Notes under the pieces: model-generated | The model's input: the letters and a program-made list of their open reading frames with translations, nothing else | Told to the model about the DNA's origin: nothing | Database searches by the model: none | Part shown: in pieces, positions 53,907 through 64,000 of the stretch | How positions within the stretch are numbered: the first letter of the stretch is position 1 | Layout of the letters: each line of letters opens with the position of its first letter | Translations under genes and position numbers: made by a program | Source of the DNA: Periplaneta americana | Taxonomy: Eukaryota; Arthropoda; Insecta; Blattodea; Blattidae | DNA: 64,000 bases | Assembly: GCF_040183065.1 (NCBI RefSeq) | Contig: NC_091130.1 | Span: 128,999,914-129,063,913 of the forward strand | Direction of reading: 5' to 3'

Positions 53907-55190
53907 TATATGGCATAAACGAACATTATTCTCTATGAATGGTTTCTCTGGTAACTTAGGTTACATATTTCATTTATAAATTTCAGATGTTTCATTTTAG
54001 GTTGTCTCTTCTTTATACATAAGTCAATACTTCATGATTTAATGATATTAAACAATTCATAACATGAACCAATTCCGTTTATTAAACTTGAGGTACGAAA
54101 AAAAAACATGGTTTGGTGACTCAGGTTACACATATAACCACTATTTTAAAAAGTCTCAAATTTGAATGGTGTGAGCAATATTCACAGATCGTTTATGTCT
54201 CTTCAGATACAGATAAAGTTAAAGAACTTAATGACAGAAAAGTTTAGTGCCTAATCTCTCATAAACAGTAACATTAACTTACCTTTTATATATCCATATT
54301 TGTGAACATTAATTTTGTCAATTGCACACATAAAGAAACAGGAACAGTTATAACAAAAGAATGATGTCATGATTGAAATAAAATGTTTTCAACATATTTT
54401 AACATATTACCAATCTAACAAAATCAAAACTTCATCAAATTATTACATTTAATTGTTTTACTATAATGTCACTATTTTCATGGAGTGACTCTGGCCAATA
54501 TTTATCTAGAGCAGAATATATTGTTACATTGAAGCGGTGGCATGCATTCAGTGTAAGCTAGGTATGATGTGCCTACCCAGCTATTTTAATATTAACAGTA
54601 GTGTTTAAAGGTATTACTAGCTTGAAAAGCTAATAAATATCCATTTTTTAAAATATAAATTACCCTTTCTTTTAAATCTAATCTAACTTTGCGTTGTCTT
54701 CCGGCAATGCAATAAGCTCTGATGTACAGCCAGCCTTCGGAACCGTGATCATGCAGCTAGCCAGTTCTCTGTGTGCCACATCCTGGCCCCGCAACAAACT
54801 TTCTCTTGTCTCATTGGCTTCTGGCATATGCAACCATTTGGTTCATTATGTCGATCTAGTAGATGCTAGTCAGGTGCGCTTTTGGCGGTGATTTCTAATT
54901 CCAAGAGTATTGATATACAAAAATGGAAGGGAATAATGTTTCATTGTTGATACAAAAACATAAATTGAAGGGTAAGTGTCATATGATGACTTAAAATAAA
55001 TGCATAATAGAGGAAATCCTGAAAAAGTCGTTTGAGTGCTGATCTTTCAGTGAAAAATCGTAATTGTAACTGTGGGAAAGCCTACGCCAGAGTTCACGGA
55101 CATGAAATTCAAACATAAAGGGGTGGGATATTTTCGATATTTTAATATAAATTAATATGAAAAAAATTATTCGTGACAAATATCCTCATG
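53907..55190. other. Intron, nothing recognised
   Basis: No named feature. 54680-54900 is more GC-rich than its surroundings but has no motif I know. Confidence 0.4.
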
Positions 55191-55194
55191 AACT

Positions 55195-55480
55195 AGCTAC
55201 ACATCTGAAATTTAAGCGGCTCTTCAAAGCATTCTCTGAACTGTACAAGTTGACATCATTTTTGTTCATACCGAGCACATTAGCATCGGTCGAAAGATCC
55301 TTAAATGAATGAAATCACTTGAACGATTGACTCAAGGGTAAGAAAGATTGACCAACCTAGCCTTGATGTCAATAGAGAAGAAGAAGCTACAAAAACTCAA
55401 AATTCTCCAGCATTTTACAGTGATGTTATGAATGGGTTTATGAAGCAAGAGGAAAGAATGGAGTTTTCCTTCAAGTAAAC
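55195..55480 (+). pseudogene. hAT (ZMYM1-like) transposase C-terminal fossil
   Basis: Reads ELYKLTSFLFIPSTLASVER then S, RLTNLALMSIEKKKLQKLK and FYSDVMNGFMKQEERMEFSF before TAA. Frames change several times. It is the dimerisation tail typical of ZMYM1-like hAT proteins, of the same broad type as the element at 7829. Confidence 0.65.
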
Positions 55481-56206
55481 AAGATATGATTTCTTTAAAA
55501 TTTTGTGTTATTTTTTATTAGTTTTGTGCTCGTCGAAATCTGCTAGAATGATATAATGAACGTAATACATATTATGCTTCTAAAGCTGGGTTATAAAACA
55601 TTGACGGGTAGTAATGACATTAAGTTATCTCTAAAAGAAGAACTTACCCTAAGGCAGCAGACACCGCACACCACTGCATTGAAGATTGACTTCAGCATTT
55701 CCAAGAAATTATATTAGCATAAAAAAACCTTTGACAAAGCATCTGCTGTATCTCTGTACATATAATTTGCTTCCCGAACTCGAATTTGTTTCACCTCTAT
55801 TATTTACAGGTTAATTTATCCTGAAGATTGAAAACTACATGTAGGAATTTTCATTTAAAAATAACCACAGTTTCTTTGAAACTTTTAAGCGAAACCAGTA
55901 CAAATAATGATTAGTTTGTAACTTTTTATTTTATTTTTTATTTTTTTTTTATCCTTACACAAACTATATTTCGAAGGCAGCACAAGCTATAATATGTTAT
56001 CAAGAAACTTCCCTTCACAGAAGCAATTTTTGCTGGACCTGTTGTCATAAAATGCAGTCTATATATTATGTTACTTCTACAAGAACTCTGGCTTTATTTT
56101 ATATTTCAGCCGATATGGGAATGACATCATGTTAAAGAAGTGTGAACAATCTTGTGTTGATAAAGTAAACTTTGTACATTTTTTATTGTCTTACAATTGT
56201 GAAGTT
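55481..56206. other. Intron, nothing recognised
   Basis: No supported feature. Confidence 0.4.
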
Positions 56207-56208
56207 TA

Positions 56209-56999
56209 GTCAACTCCGGTTATAACGAACCTCGCGGATCAGCACATTTCGTTCACTAAAACCGAAGTGTTTGTTTTTATACTACTGACGTTGCTATTCA
56301 TACAGTATTAATGTCTGCATGGGATAGACCACGTTCAATATTACTAATAATGTTCACTTTATCTTCCAACATAAACAATTTACACTTCGACATTCCGATG
56401 TTCACAATTCAAAACTTGAATCTAATCTGACCATGCAGACAGTAGGTACTGACTGACTTTTCTCCCCCTCCCACTAGCTTTGGAATTTTCCCCAGTTAAC
56501 TTTTACAAAATGAGAAAGGGAGGATAATGTAGGCTAATCCTGCTTGTACTTACTTTGATAACCACTCTACTCCTTTTTATAAAGGAAAACACTTTCTCTT
56601 CCTAATTCTTCTAATAGCATCTTTTAAAGGAATCAGAACTAATCCTTCTTTTATTCTTCACTGTGTACACTGTTATCTTTAATATGTTTCAAGCTGTCCA
56701 GGAAACTTAACAAATTCTTTCCTTGTCTTTGAATGCACTTAAGGAGTAGCATGTTTAAAATTTTGTTCTGAATATTTTCTTGAAAGTTTGTATGAGAAAG
56801 TTTTCGTAAATTGCCATTTTAATCTTTTTAAAATTACAATATTTTCTTGGAAGTTCCAGTTTTTAAGTTCACTACAACCGAAGTTGAGGGTTCACTATAA
56901 ATGGAAATAGGCCTAGTAATGTACTTTTTAATATATGCGGGTAGAGACCTATGATTTAGGTTCCTTATAGCCAAATGTTCACTATAATCCAGAGTTGAC
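56209..56999. mobile_element. TIR element with TA duplication, pogo-like ends
   Basis: GTCAACTCCGGTTATAACGA at the left and the near inverse AATCCAGAGTTGAC at the right, with TA at 56207-56208 and 57000-57001. Internal blocks GTTCACTAAAACCGAAG and TTCACTACAACCGAAGTTG echo the ends. No transposase. 791 bp. Confidence 0.8.
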
Positions 57000-57031
57000 T
57001 ATAGTTGTGTATTTTCAAGAGAAAAAGAATA

Positions 57032-57427
57032 CAGTAGTGGCAAAAAAACCGGACTGACCCATGTAGCTGATATCAGAGCCTTGTTCTCGCCGGAGCACTA
57101 TAGACTGGTAACTAAGACTTTCGTGGTTTGAATCCTGCTAGGGAAGAAAACTTTTTTGAGTACCTTATTCAAATTTATTCCCAATACTTTTCGATTGCTG
57201 GTAAAATTCATGTTCTGAAAATAATAAGTTAATTAAGTAGTAAAATATTGCTGCAATCAAAAAGTATTGGGAATAAATTTGAATAAGGAACAAAAAAAAG
57301 TTTCCTTCCCAGGCAGGATTGGAACCACGAAAGTCTTAGTTACCAGTCTATCATGCTCTGGAGTGAGTGAACAAGGCTCTGAAATCAGCTACAAGGTCGG
57401 TCCAGTTTTTTTTTTTTGTCACTACTG
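57032..57427. mobile_element. Fold-back MITE with tRNA-like arms
   Basis: Arms of about 170 bp starting CAGTAGTG, with TA at 57030-57031 and 57428-57429. Each arm holds CTGGTAACTAAGACTTTCGT then GGTT(T/C)(G/C)AATCCTGC, a tRNA-like B-box region, and CAAATTTATTCCCAATACTT. Arms differ at scattered positions. The loop is about 57200-57255. Confidence 0.88.
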
Positions 57428-57429
57428 TA

Positions 57430-58044
57430 CAAAAAGATGATTACCGGTTTGGAAAATTCTTTAATCCTAACTGTAGTTAGGTTTTTGTTTGATGATCGAT
57501 CTCAGAGTTACAAATTAATGTGTACAGTACTTGGGTAATTATTTTAACAAAGAATGCAATATGGTTTACAAAATACGTCAAAGAACTACACTCTACTTTG
57601 GCACAGTGTTGAGGCTTAGCAAAGAAAATTACTCTTTATAAGAAGGTGTTGGAAAAGAACCATATTTGTGTTCTCTTCCCGTAATTGTGAAATAGTAATT
57701 CCTAATTTAAATAGGAGTATGCATTTGGTGAAGCATTACGTAAAATTTTCTCAATGAAGTTTCTCTCTTTCTCTGTGTTTGTGAGTGCACACATGCATGA
57801 GAGTCTTATTTGTTGAACATATGATTCTATAATGCTAAAAGCTTGAGCTTGAGTGTTAGAAAAGTCGAGTGCAGTCAGTTTTGCAAGTGAGACAGTTAAA
57901 TATTTATGAAGACGTGATTGCTAGCACTGTCTCAATGGAAGTCTCATTTGATCCTAGTGATCCAAGACCTGTATATAAAAAAGATTATCCAGTTTAGAAT
58001 TTGGTAACTGTATGTGGGTTCAGTGGGCCTGATTACTTCAGTAA
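57430..58044. other. Intron, nothing recognised
   Basis: No supported feature. Confidence 0.4.
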
Positions 58045-59278
58045 GGGCCGGTATTATAAACGCTGTTTAAGCTTTTCGTTCTGCTTCATATTATAAACCT
58101 TAACTACCAGTTAATCTTGAGTTAACTTGAGTTTAACTTGATCGGCAGTTCTCTGCTGTTAAACTGCAGTTCAAGGCTCATCAGTGAAAGATGGCGGTTC
58201 CCGCAATACACATGGATATTGCAGATGTTTTCCAAGAACTTATGAGTGACGATATGTGAGTGATCAGTATTACTGAACGACCACGACGGCCAAGAATTTT
58301 TCGAAATAGAGTGCACCACTTTGAAATATACATAAATGAACATAATTTTTAAAGCAGATTGAGGTTTTCAAAGCAGACAGTCCTAACCTTAAGAATTAGA
58401 CTTATAGTCCTAACCTTGTTTTGAAAAATTGAAACTCAGATACAACATGCAACAGAAAAATGAGAAAGTGCGAAAATATGTGTTTTTAGGGTTTGAATTT
58501 AAAGATAATTTGAAAAGATAAATGATTTTTTTTTTTTTTTTAAACATTCTGTTGAATCTCTGCATTGGTTACTAGTTGCGCTGCGCTATTTTTCCTCTGG
58601 TAATAGGCATACTGAAAACGATGGAAGATTCGGAGGTGTCCATAAATCTACTATAAACCTATTGCGCATTGTACTGTGTGTGGCAGACAGTCTCCTGGTA
58701 AGATTTACTATGGGGCCTGATTTATAAACACACTAATAATATTACCTAATTTTACTAGACTCGTAAAAATAATTGTATTGTTTGACTGAATTTTGTGTCA
58801 TAAATATTCCTAATAACACATAAAATACGCACACTAATATTATTACTTTATTACTCAGTTGATTCTGTATGGAGTTATGTTGCGAATGATCATGCAAAAT
58901 TTAGTTTGGCTGCATTGTGTTTGGGAGTATAACGTTGGTAGCCAGCGTTAAGAAACTATTTGAGGTTAAGTCTGACAAGCATACTGAAGTACGCAGTATT
59001 GGTCCTCTTTAGGCTTTATTATGATACTCTCTCTGATATCGAAGAACAAAGATGTTTCTTAATGAAGATTCTCCACGAGTGTCGGCTATTTTAAATCAAT
59101 AATATAATTAAACAGTTGCGATGTTCTTCTTTTCTTTCCTAGCAGTAATACCAATCGTATTCCACTATGGTTTAACTTAACCGAGACTCTGTAATACGAC
59201 ATGTTGAGTTAAAGTCATGGTTAGGCTTAACTTAGGGCTAACATAATCTTAGATTACCTGTATTTATAAAACCAGGCC
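58045..59278 (+). mobile_element. PIF/Harbinger element with transposase N-terminus
   Basis: Ends GGGCCGGTATTATAAA and TTTATAAAACCAGGCC, with TAA at 58042-58044 and 59279-59281. On the plus strand at 58190-58352 the frame reads MAVPAIHMDIADVFQELMSD, then after one stop ITERPRRPRIFRNRVHHFEI, the N-terminal region of HARBI1-like nucleases. The catalytic part is missing. A second Harbinger-like end (GGGGCCTGATTTATAAACAC) at 58714 hints at a nested relative. Confidence 0.85.
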
Positions 59279-59281
59279 TAA

Positions 59282-59599
59282 AAGATACGAAATGTTTAGC
59301 ACTGCAATGTTATCACTAATACACTGACATTTTTTTGGATTGAGTTACTTAAAGATCAAGGGTTTTATACAATGATTATTTCAGTGATTTATATATCTTC
59401 TCACCATTCGTGAGCTGCCACAAGGGACAAAGAGTACTTAACCATAGAAATTTTTACAAGTTCATGAAAAACCATTAATTTTGTTTTAACAATGAAATTC
59501 TTACAAGTACAGAGCTGCAAATAATTTTTTTTGAGATTAGTGGAAATATACCTATTTTTAGAAAGGTGTTACAAAAAAGTAAAGAATGCTACTGAACTT
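59282..59599. other. Intron, nothing recognised
   Basis: No supported feature. Confidence 0.4.
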
Positions 59600-59830
59600 A
59601 GTTTGATTTCGAATATAGGTGCTTCTTCAGGAGAGCAATTGATTCTTTCAATGCAGCTAAGGTTACATTCGGAATAATAGGTGTAGGTATTCCAAGCCTC
59701 TTAAACACATCTTTCATGAAGAGAGTAGTGGTACCTCTTGCTCCAACCAGAAGTCAGATTACTTCAAGCTCCTTTAGCTGGTATTTTTTGAGGTAATAGG
59801 GAATGGTAGGATTGTAGATATTCTTTTTTT
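59600..59830 (-). pseudogene. LINE C-terminal fragment (LLVGARGT type)
   Basis: Minus-strand reading YNPTIPYYLKKYQLKELEVI, then after a stop LLVGARGTTTLFMKDVFKRL, and GIPTPIIPNVTLAALKESIA. This is the tail I recall from another abundant insect LINE. One in-frame stop; no target duplication found. Confidence 0.6.
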
Positions 59831-60638
59831 CATTATCGACTTCTGCTGGCTGCACCAGAATTATTGTGGTTCAATAATATATGGGAGTAAAATATTTCGT
59901 TAGAGCTTGTTAGACAATGGAAAACAGAAATCTCTGGGTAATTTAAGGACTGTTTCCTATAAAGACAATATACTTCATCAGTTGTATTAGATTGTACAGA
60001 GACTTTAATATTGGATTGTGTTTTTTTTTTTTTTTTTTTTTTTTTGCTACCTTGTTATAGTGGTTATAGTGTACTAGTATGTGATGTGTGTTGGTGTATA
60101 TACATTGTCCGCAACTTTCCAAAAATTTTTGAACTGATGTGCTATTTTAGGCTTTCACAGGAATTTAATTGTGATCAGGTTTTTCAATTTCAGAATTAAT
60201 TTCTTTAGTTTTTCGGAACTATCTTGTGACTAAAGGATTGTGTTGGTCACCACCTGGAAGGTTCTGATACCTAACAAAATGACCTTTATTTATTTATTTT
60301 TTTTTTATACTTTAGAACTAACTTAATTTTTGGATCATCTGTGCAGCGTTCTGTTCAGGCATAATGAGCTCAACTCTAGATATCTATCAGTAGAACCGCA
60401 AAGTTACTAAAAATTCGAGAAATGGAATTTCACGTTTTAAAAAGCAAAAAAACTTCATAACAATTTTGAAAGTTTACTAATAACCTACCTGTATTTTGTG
60501 TTACATGCTATGTATTTAATTCTTTCATAATGAGCTGATCTCAGAAATAATTCTGAATATTCTGTGATGTATGTTGTTTATGTGCCTTTTTCCTACAGTG
60601 GAATTAAATCAACAGTTGACATGTGACATTTGAAGGCA
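59831..60638. other. Intron with poly(T) runs
   Basis: T runs at about 60021-60045 and 60298-60306. The frame at 60011-60199 starts within the T run and is not supported. Confidence 0.45.
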
Positions 60639-60768
60639 CCAAGGGTTTTCATAGGAACATCCTTTCCCCTCTCTTTGTGACCAATCTGATGTTGTTGCTC
60701 CTACTGCGCCCTCTTCTCCATGTACAATCTATAGTGAGGGGAAAGGATGTTGCCTTGTAAACCCTTGG
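60639..60768. mobile_element. Small hairpin MITE
   Basis: Arms 60639-60671 and 60736-60768 pair over CCAAGGGTTT..CAACATCCTTTCCCCTC. The loop is 64 bases. Non-coding. Confidence 0.75.
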
Positions 60769-61164
60769 ACATCATCAAATGCTCGAAGTCGGTTATTGTT
60801 TTAATCGAACTATAGTCTTGTTAATTTACTGTATTTTGTGTAAATTGTGATTTTAATACTTTGTCAGTAGTTCTAACACATTTGCTATATCCTTTCTTTA
60901 TTTTCTTTACACTTTGTTTTTAGTTCGTTTTATAAGTCAAATGTCTGTTTTTGTCGTAACAGTGTATGAAATATAATCTCCTTCACTTTAAATAATATAT
61001 TTATATTCAGTTACGTGATGCGATCTTCTTTAATACTTCCTTTCTTATTATTCATTTGTGGTAAGTGTATTTATGTGTTGGCAGAAATTTCTTTTCTGCC
61101 TTAGGTTTGTAAGTTGTAATTCGTTTGTATCAGAACAGACACTAATATAATTTCTCTTTTGCAG
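60769..61164. other. Intron before exon 6
   Basis: No repeat recognised. It ends in TTTCTCTTTTGCAG, a strong acceptor at 61164. Confidence 0.5.
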
Positions 61165-61739
61165 GTTGTGATTGGGACATGATTGGACCAGAAACTTCTG
61201 CTCATACAACTGCAATTCCATCTCTGTTACTGGAATCCATTGTAACATCTACAAAAATTTCTGTAATGCCATCAAACTCATCCCGAAATAACAGTAATGA
61301 GACATCAACAGCTGGTGATACACCATTGAGAACAAGCATGTATGCCAACAATGTGTCTCCTGTTCGACACTCCACTACAGCGAGGTTTGATAGAAATGAA
61401 ATCATACCATTCTCAGCGAGGGCAAATTATTCAACAAGTTTTATGTCGTCTGCTTTAGGAACCCTATCACGCAAGTCACGAATGACAGCACGGAACATAG
61501 AGACGTATATACCTGATTTGGAGAGGTCTAGTTTAGTTAGGTCAGCCTTGCCATCACGAGTTCTAAATTGTGAGCAGTGTGGACGTAGTTATGCTTGTGA
61601 ATATACTCTTAAACGGCATTTAAGACTCGAATGTGGTAAAGAGGCAACCCTGCAATGTCCACTATGCTCAAGGAGAACAAAACATAAACATAGTTTATTG
61701 CGTCACATAAATAAATTCCATCCTGGTACTCCCATTTAA
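61165..61739 (+). CDS. lola: lola-type alternative terminal exon 6, long linker
   Basis: Begins after TTTCTCTTTTGCAG in the common phase (one upstream base, then GT). About 190 residues. The first 130 form a Ser/Thr/Asn-rich, low-complexity linker (for example PSNSSRNNSNETSTAGDT) with no known domain. Fingers follow near residues 132-185: C2HC CEQCGRSYACEYTLKRH..LEC and C2H2 CPLCSRRTKHKHSLLRH..KFH. TAA at 61737-61739 and AATAAA at 61869. The finger block is closest to exon 5 (CPLC..RTKHKHSLLRH). It has an extra Cys in finger 1 (YACEY). It is the longest isoform tail in the window. Confidence 0.87.
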
Positions 61740-62040
61740 TTTTTGTTCGTTATCTTATCTTTGAATTAGCTGTTTATGGTACTTAATACTGTGTTAATTT
61801 TCTTTTACATGTTCATAATATATTAATTGGAATTTAGTTTTCATTAATTCACGTGTTTTTGGTAGGACAATAAATTAGAAAATTCATTTATAATTAGGAG
61901 ATTTTAACCTCATTTTCTCCTCATTTAGGTAACATTTTCGGAACTGTTATGCTTAAACTGCAAGTATTTGTATAAAATCATTACTACAGTGTGATCAGTT
62001 TTGCATTCTACTGAATGTTTTGCCTTTGGGCAAGCATGCC
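61740..62040. other. 3' UTR of exon 6
   Basis: AATAAA at 61869-61874 is a likely poly(A) signal. No other feature. Confidence 0.5.
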
Positions 62041-62324
62041 ACTTGTTAGCCAGGTCTTGGTGATGAGTGCTAGAGTAAAACAATAAAACAAAACTAACCA
62101 TACAACAATACACAAACAAATTTACGCCGCTCTTTATCCGGTAGCCATTTAGCCGGGTCTCGGTGATTAGCAGGAGGGTAAAACAATAAAACAAACCAAC
62201 CATACAACAATACACAAATTTTCGCCACTCTTTATTTGGTTAGCCAGTTAGCCGGGTCTCGGTGATTAGCAGGAGGGTAAAACAATAAAACAAACCAACC
62301 ATATAAAAATACACAAACAAATTT
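62041..62324. repeat. Tandem repeat, unit about 100 bp, nearly three copies
   Basis: Units start near GCCAGGTCTTGG (62049), GCCGGGTCTCGG (62152) and GCCGGGTCTCGG (62251), each followed by GGTAAAACAATAAAACAAAC and ACAATACACAAA. Periods are 103 and 99. The second and third are closest. Confidence 0.9.
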
Positions 62325-62334
62325 AAGAGGTTCA

Positions 62335-62850
62335 TTCCTTATCAAATTATCAAGTGAGATGTTGAAACTGCCCACCTTCATTCTCCACATATTTTTCGCA
62401 TCTTTTTAGAAAATTATCACTCACTGTAGTTTATTTGAGAATTTCAGCATATTTGCATGTTTAATTCCTTTGAGTTCTTGTATGATGTGCAGGTTCGTCT
62501 TGTACACAGCATTTTTAAATTTACCCCAGAGATAATAATCGCGGCTGTTAGGTCGTGGGACTGAGGGGCTGAAAATCCCTACTAATAACTCTCTCTTGTG
62601 GAAACACATTGTGAATTTCTCTCACGGAAATATTTGCAGTGTGGGCAGTGGTAGAGACCTGTTAACAAAATGTATGACCATGCTCCCTGTCGGTTAATTC
62701 GCTGAAAAAAAAGGGGTTAGTATGGTATTCACATAAGTAATAGAATCAACTGTATTCTCAAAAAAATTGATGCTATGATTCTTTCACCTCTGATAGTGCA
62801 CCATACACCGATTTTGTCATCATAAAGGGACACTTCATGTATTGTTTTGA
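62335..62850 (-). pseudogene. Tc1/Tc3-like transposase fossil
   Basis: Minus-strand reading: KVSLYDDKIGVWCTIRGERI, then CPHCKYF/HTANIS-like block before REIHNVFPQERVISRDFQPL, then PRPNSRDYYLWGKFKNAVYK and TNLHIIQELKGIKHANM. These match the C-terminal half of insect Tc3-like transposases around the last catalytic residue. Many frame changes. Ends not found. Confidence 0.65.
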
Positions 62851-63544
62851 GTACACACATAACCATGGAAATGGAACCAGGCCTTGTAACAAATGTTCAG
62901 CTACTATTACTACTGCTGCTTTTTCTTTTTCTTCTTCTTCTTATTCTGATAGATTGCATTGAAATTATTACGATTAAAACCATTGTCTTCTCTAAAACCT
63001 CTCTCCATGTAAAAGCTGTTTTCGTATCTTCTTCCTTGTTTGAATCAAACCAAGTTTTATGTTCCTTTCTGTTGTATCCATTTTCCCTAAAATAAAATTG
63101 TTATGAAATTATTTAACTTTGTTTTCTCATTGTTGGTGCTTAGGAGACCTTCACTTCAGTCACTATATACTTACAGTTTCTTCTGTTTCCTCGTCATAAG
63201 TAGAAGGCAGATTTATATGCACTAAAAGTCAAATATGCGTATACATATGCACTTGAAAACCAGGAAGTATGCATTAAAAATAACAAAATATGCACCGTAA
63301 AAAAACTTATTTTATTTTAAGCAGTTTACTATTATTGATGGTTTTTTTTTTTATAATATTGAGACACCATGACTCGTTAAAGTTGCGTGTGTTTCAACCC
63401 AGTGCTTAAGCGATACACTTCTGGAGTACTTTTCATTAGACATTGTTGATAAAACTGAAATTCAAATTTAATAATTTTCTTGTGGCTAACCTTTTTTAAA
63501 ATAGAATGCATTCTACACACTTTCGAAGTTTCTCTAATTTGTCA
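62851..63544. other. Intron, nothing recognised
   Basis: A (CTT)-rich run at about 62918-62945. The rest is AT-rich and featureless. Confidence 0.4.
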
Positions 63545-63690
63545 CTATACATACATACGTAGCATTCTCCAATCTTTCCTATTTTCTGGCTTCCTCTTAG
63601 TCTCCTATGTTCTATATATCTTAATGTCGTCCATCATCTGATATCTTCTTCTGTCCTGCACTCTTGTCACTATAATGAAATTAAATATTC
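63545..63690 (-). pseudogene. LINE-C C-terminal scrap
   Basis: Minus-strand reading VQDRRRYQMMDDIKIYRT and, in another frame, a KPENRKDWRMLR-like block. Same family as 43221-44060. Short, with no tail. Confidence 0.6.
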
Positions 63691-64000
63691 GGCAGTAGAA
63701 AACAGAAAATTGTATTACCGTGTCTATTATTATTGACAGATAGTGAAATTCGAGTGTAATGAGCGCAAAAAAAGTCTTACCAACACTTGCTCTAACAGCT
63801 TGCTCTCTTCTCATGACAGCTGTCAAAATCTTATGCAGTGCAATGTAGATAATAAGGTAGCTTTTTGTTTTGATTATCTAGTATTTTAATCTCAGCTTTC
63901 ACCCCTTATACCATCCCAATAATACTTTTGCACAGAATCAGCATTGCATTTAATAAATGGAGTGCTTTGTTAATTGGCGCGGAATTGTCCACAATGATTC
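63691..64000. other. Intron or downstream sequence, nothing recognised
   Basis: No supported feature up to the end of the window. Confidence 0.4.

Noticed and set aside
53648-53918. Overlapping frames on both strands in GC-rich DNA
   Set aside because: They lie within the LTR U3. Low stop density from GC content explains them.
61202-61405. Minus-strand 67-residue frame
   Set aside because: Shadow of exon 6 linker.
553-61739. Six independent zinc-finger genes
   Set aside because: None has a start codon with its own upstream exon, and all share acceptor phase, so one gene with alternative ends is simpler.
62041-62324. CRISPR-like array
   Set aside because: Units are about 100 bp without distinct spacers, in an animal genome; it is a plain tandem repeat.

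Overview
The window reads as insect nuclear DNA, most likely from a cockroach. The species guess (Periplaneta americana or a close relative) rests on my memory of the LINE C-terminal proteins and the tRNA-like SINE sequences seen here, so it is an inference. The DNA is AT-rich, almost free of long open frames, and packed with transposable elements. There are no operons, ribosome binding sites or CRISPR arrays.

The only host gene I can support is part of a longitudinals lacking (lola)-type BTB/zinc-finger locus on the plus strand. Six separate 3' terminal exons lie at 553-806, 10892-11154, 12326-12543, 14483-14730, 19830-20062 and 61165-61739. Each follows a polypyrimidine-AG acceptor, each enters in the same phase (the first codon takes one base from an upstream exon), each encodes one C2HC plus one C2H2 finger, and each ends in its own stop with AATAAA signals further on. 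This is how Drosophila lola is built: shared 5' exons carrying the BTB domain are spliced to one of many terminal finger exons. The shared exons are not in the window and must lie to the left. Exons 1 and 3 are one pair of close paralogues and exons 2 and 4 another, so the order A-B-A'-B' suggests duplication of a two-exon block. Exons 5 and 6 share a third finger type and are separated by a 41-kb intron.

The rest is intron filled with mobile DNA, often nested. 1-6 kb holds small MITEs, SINEs and RT scraps. 6.7-10.1 kb holds a LINE end and a mariner broken by a hAT element, a LINE tail and a SINE. 15.6-18.8 kb holds a fold-back element with hammerhead-like cores and a 536-bp SINE. 21-24.6 kb holds a three-headed tRNA-like insertion and a hAT element carrying two MITEs. 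25.6-26.5 kb holds a LINE split by a SINE. 29-34.6 kb holds a diverged repeat family plus a transposase with unusually long D-E spacing, interrupted by a Harbinger-type MITE. 36.4-48.4 kb holds a young Jockey-like LINE, two RNase H LINEs, nested Tc3-like elements and a possible Sola element. 49.3-59.3 kb holds several TIR elements, a probable solo LTR and a Harbinger element. 62-62.9 kb holds tandem repeats and another dead transposase. These elements do not work with the gene. They set intron length and may supply cryptic splice or poly(A) signals between the terminal exons.
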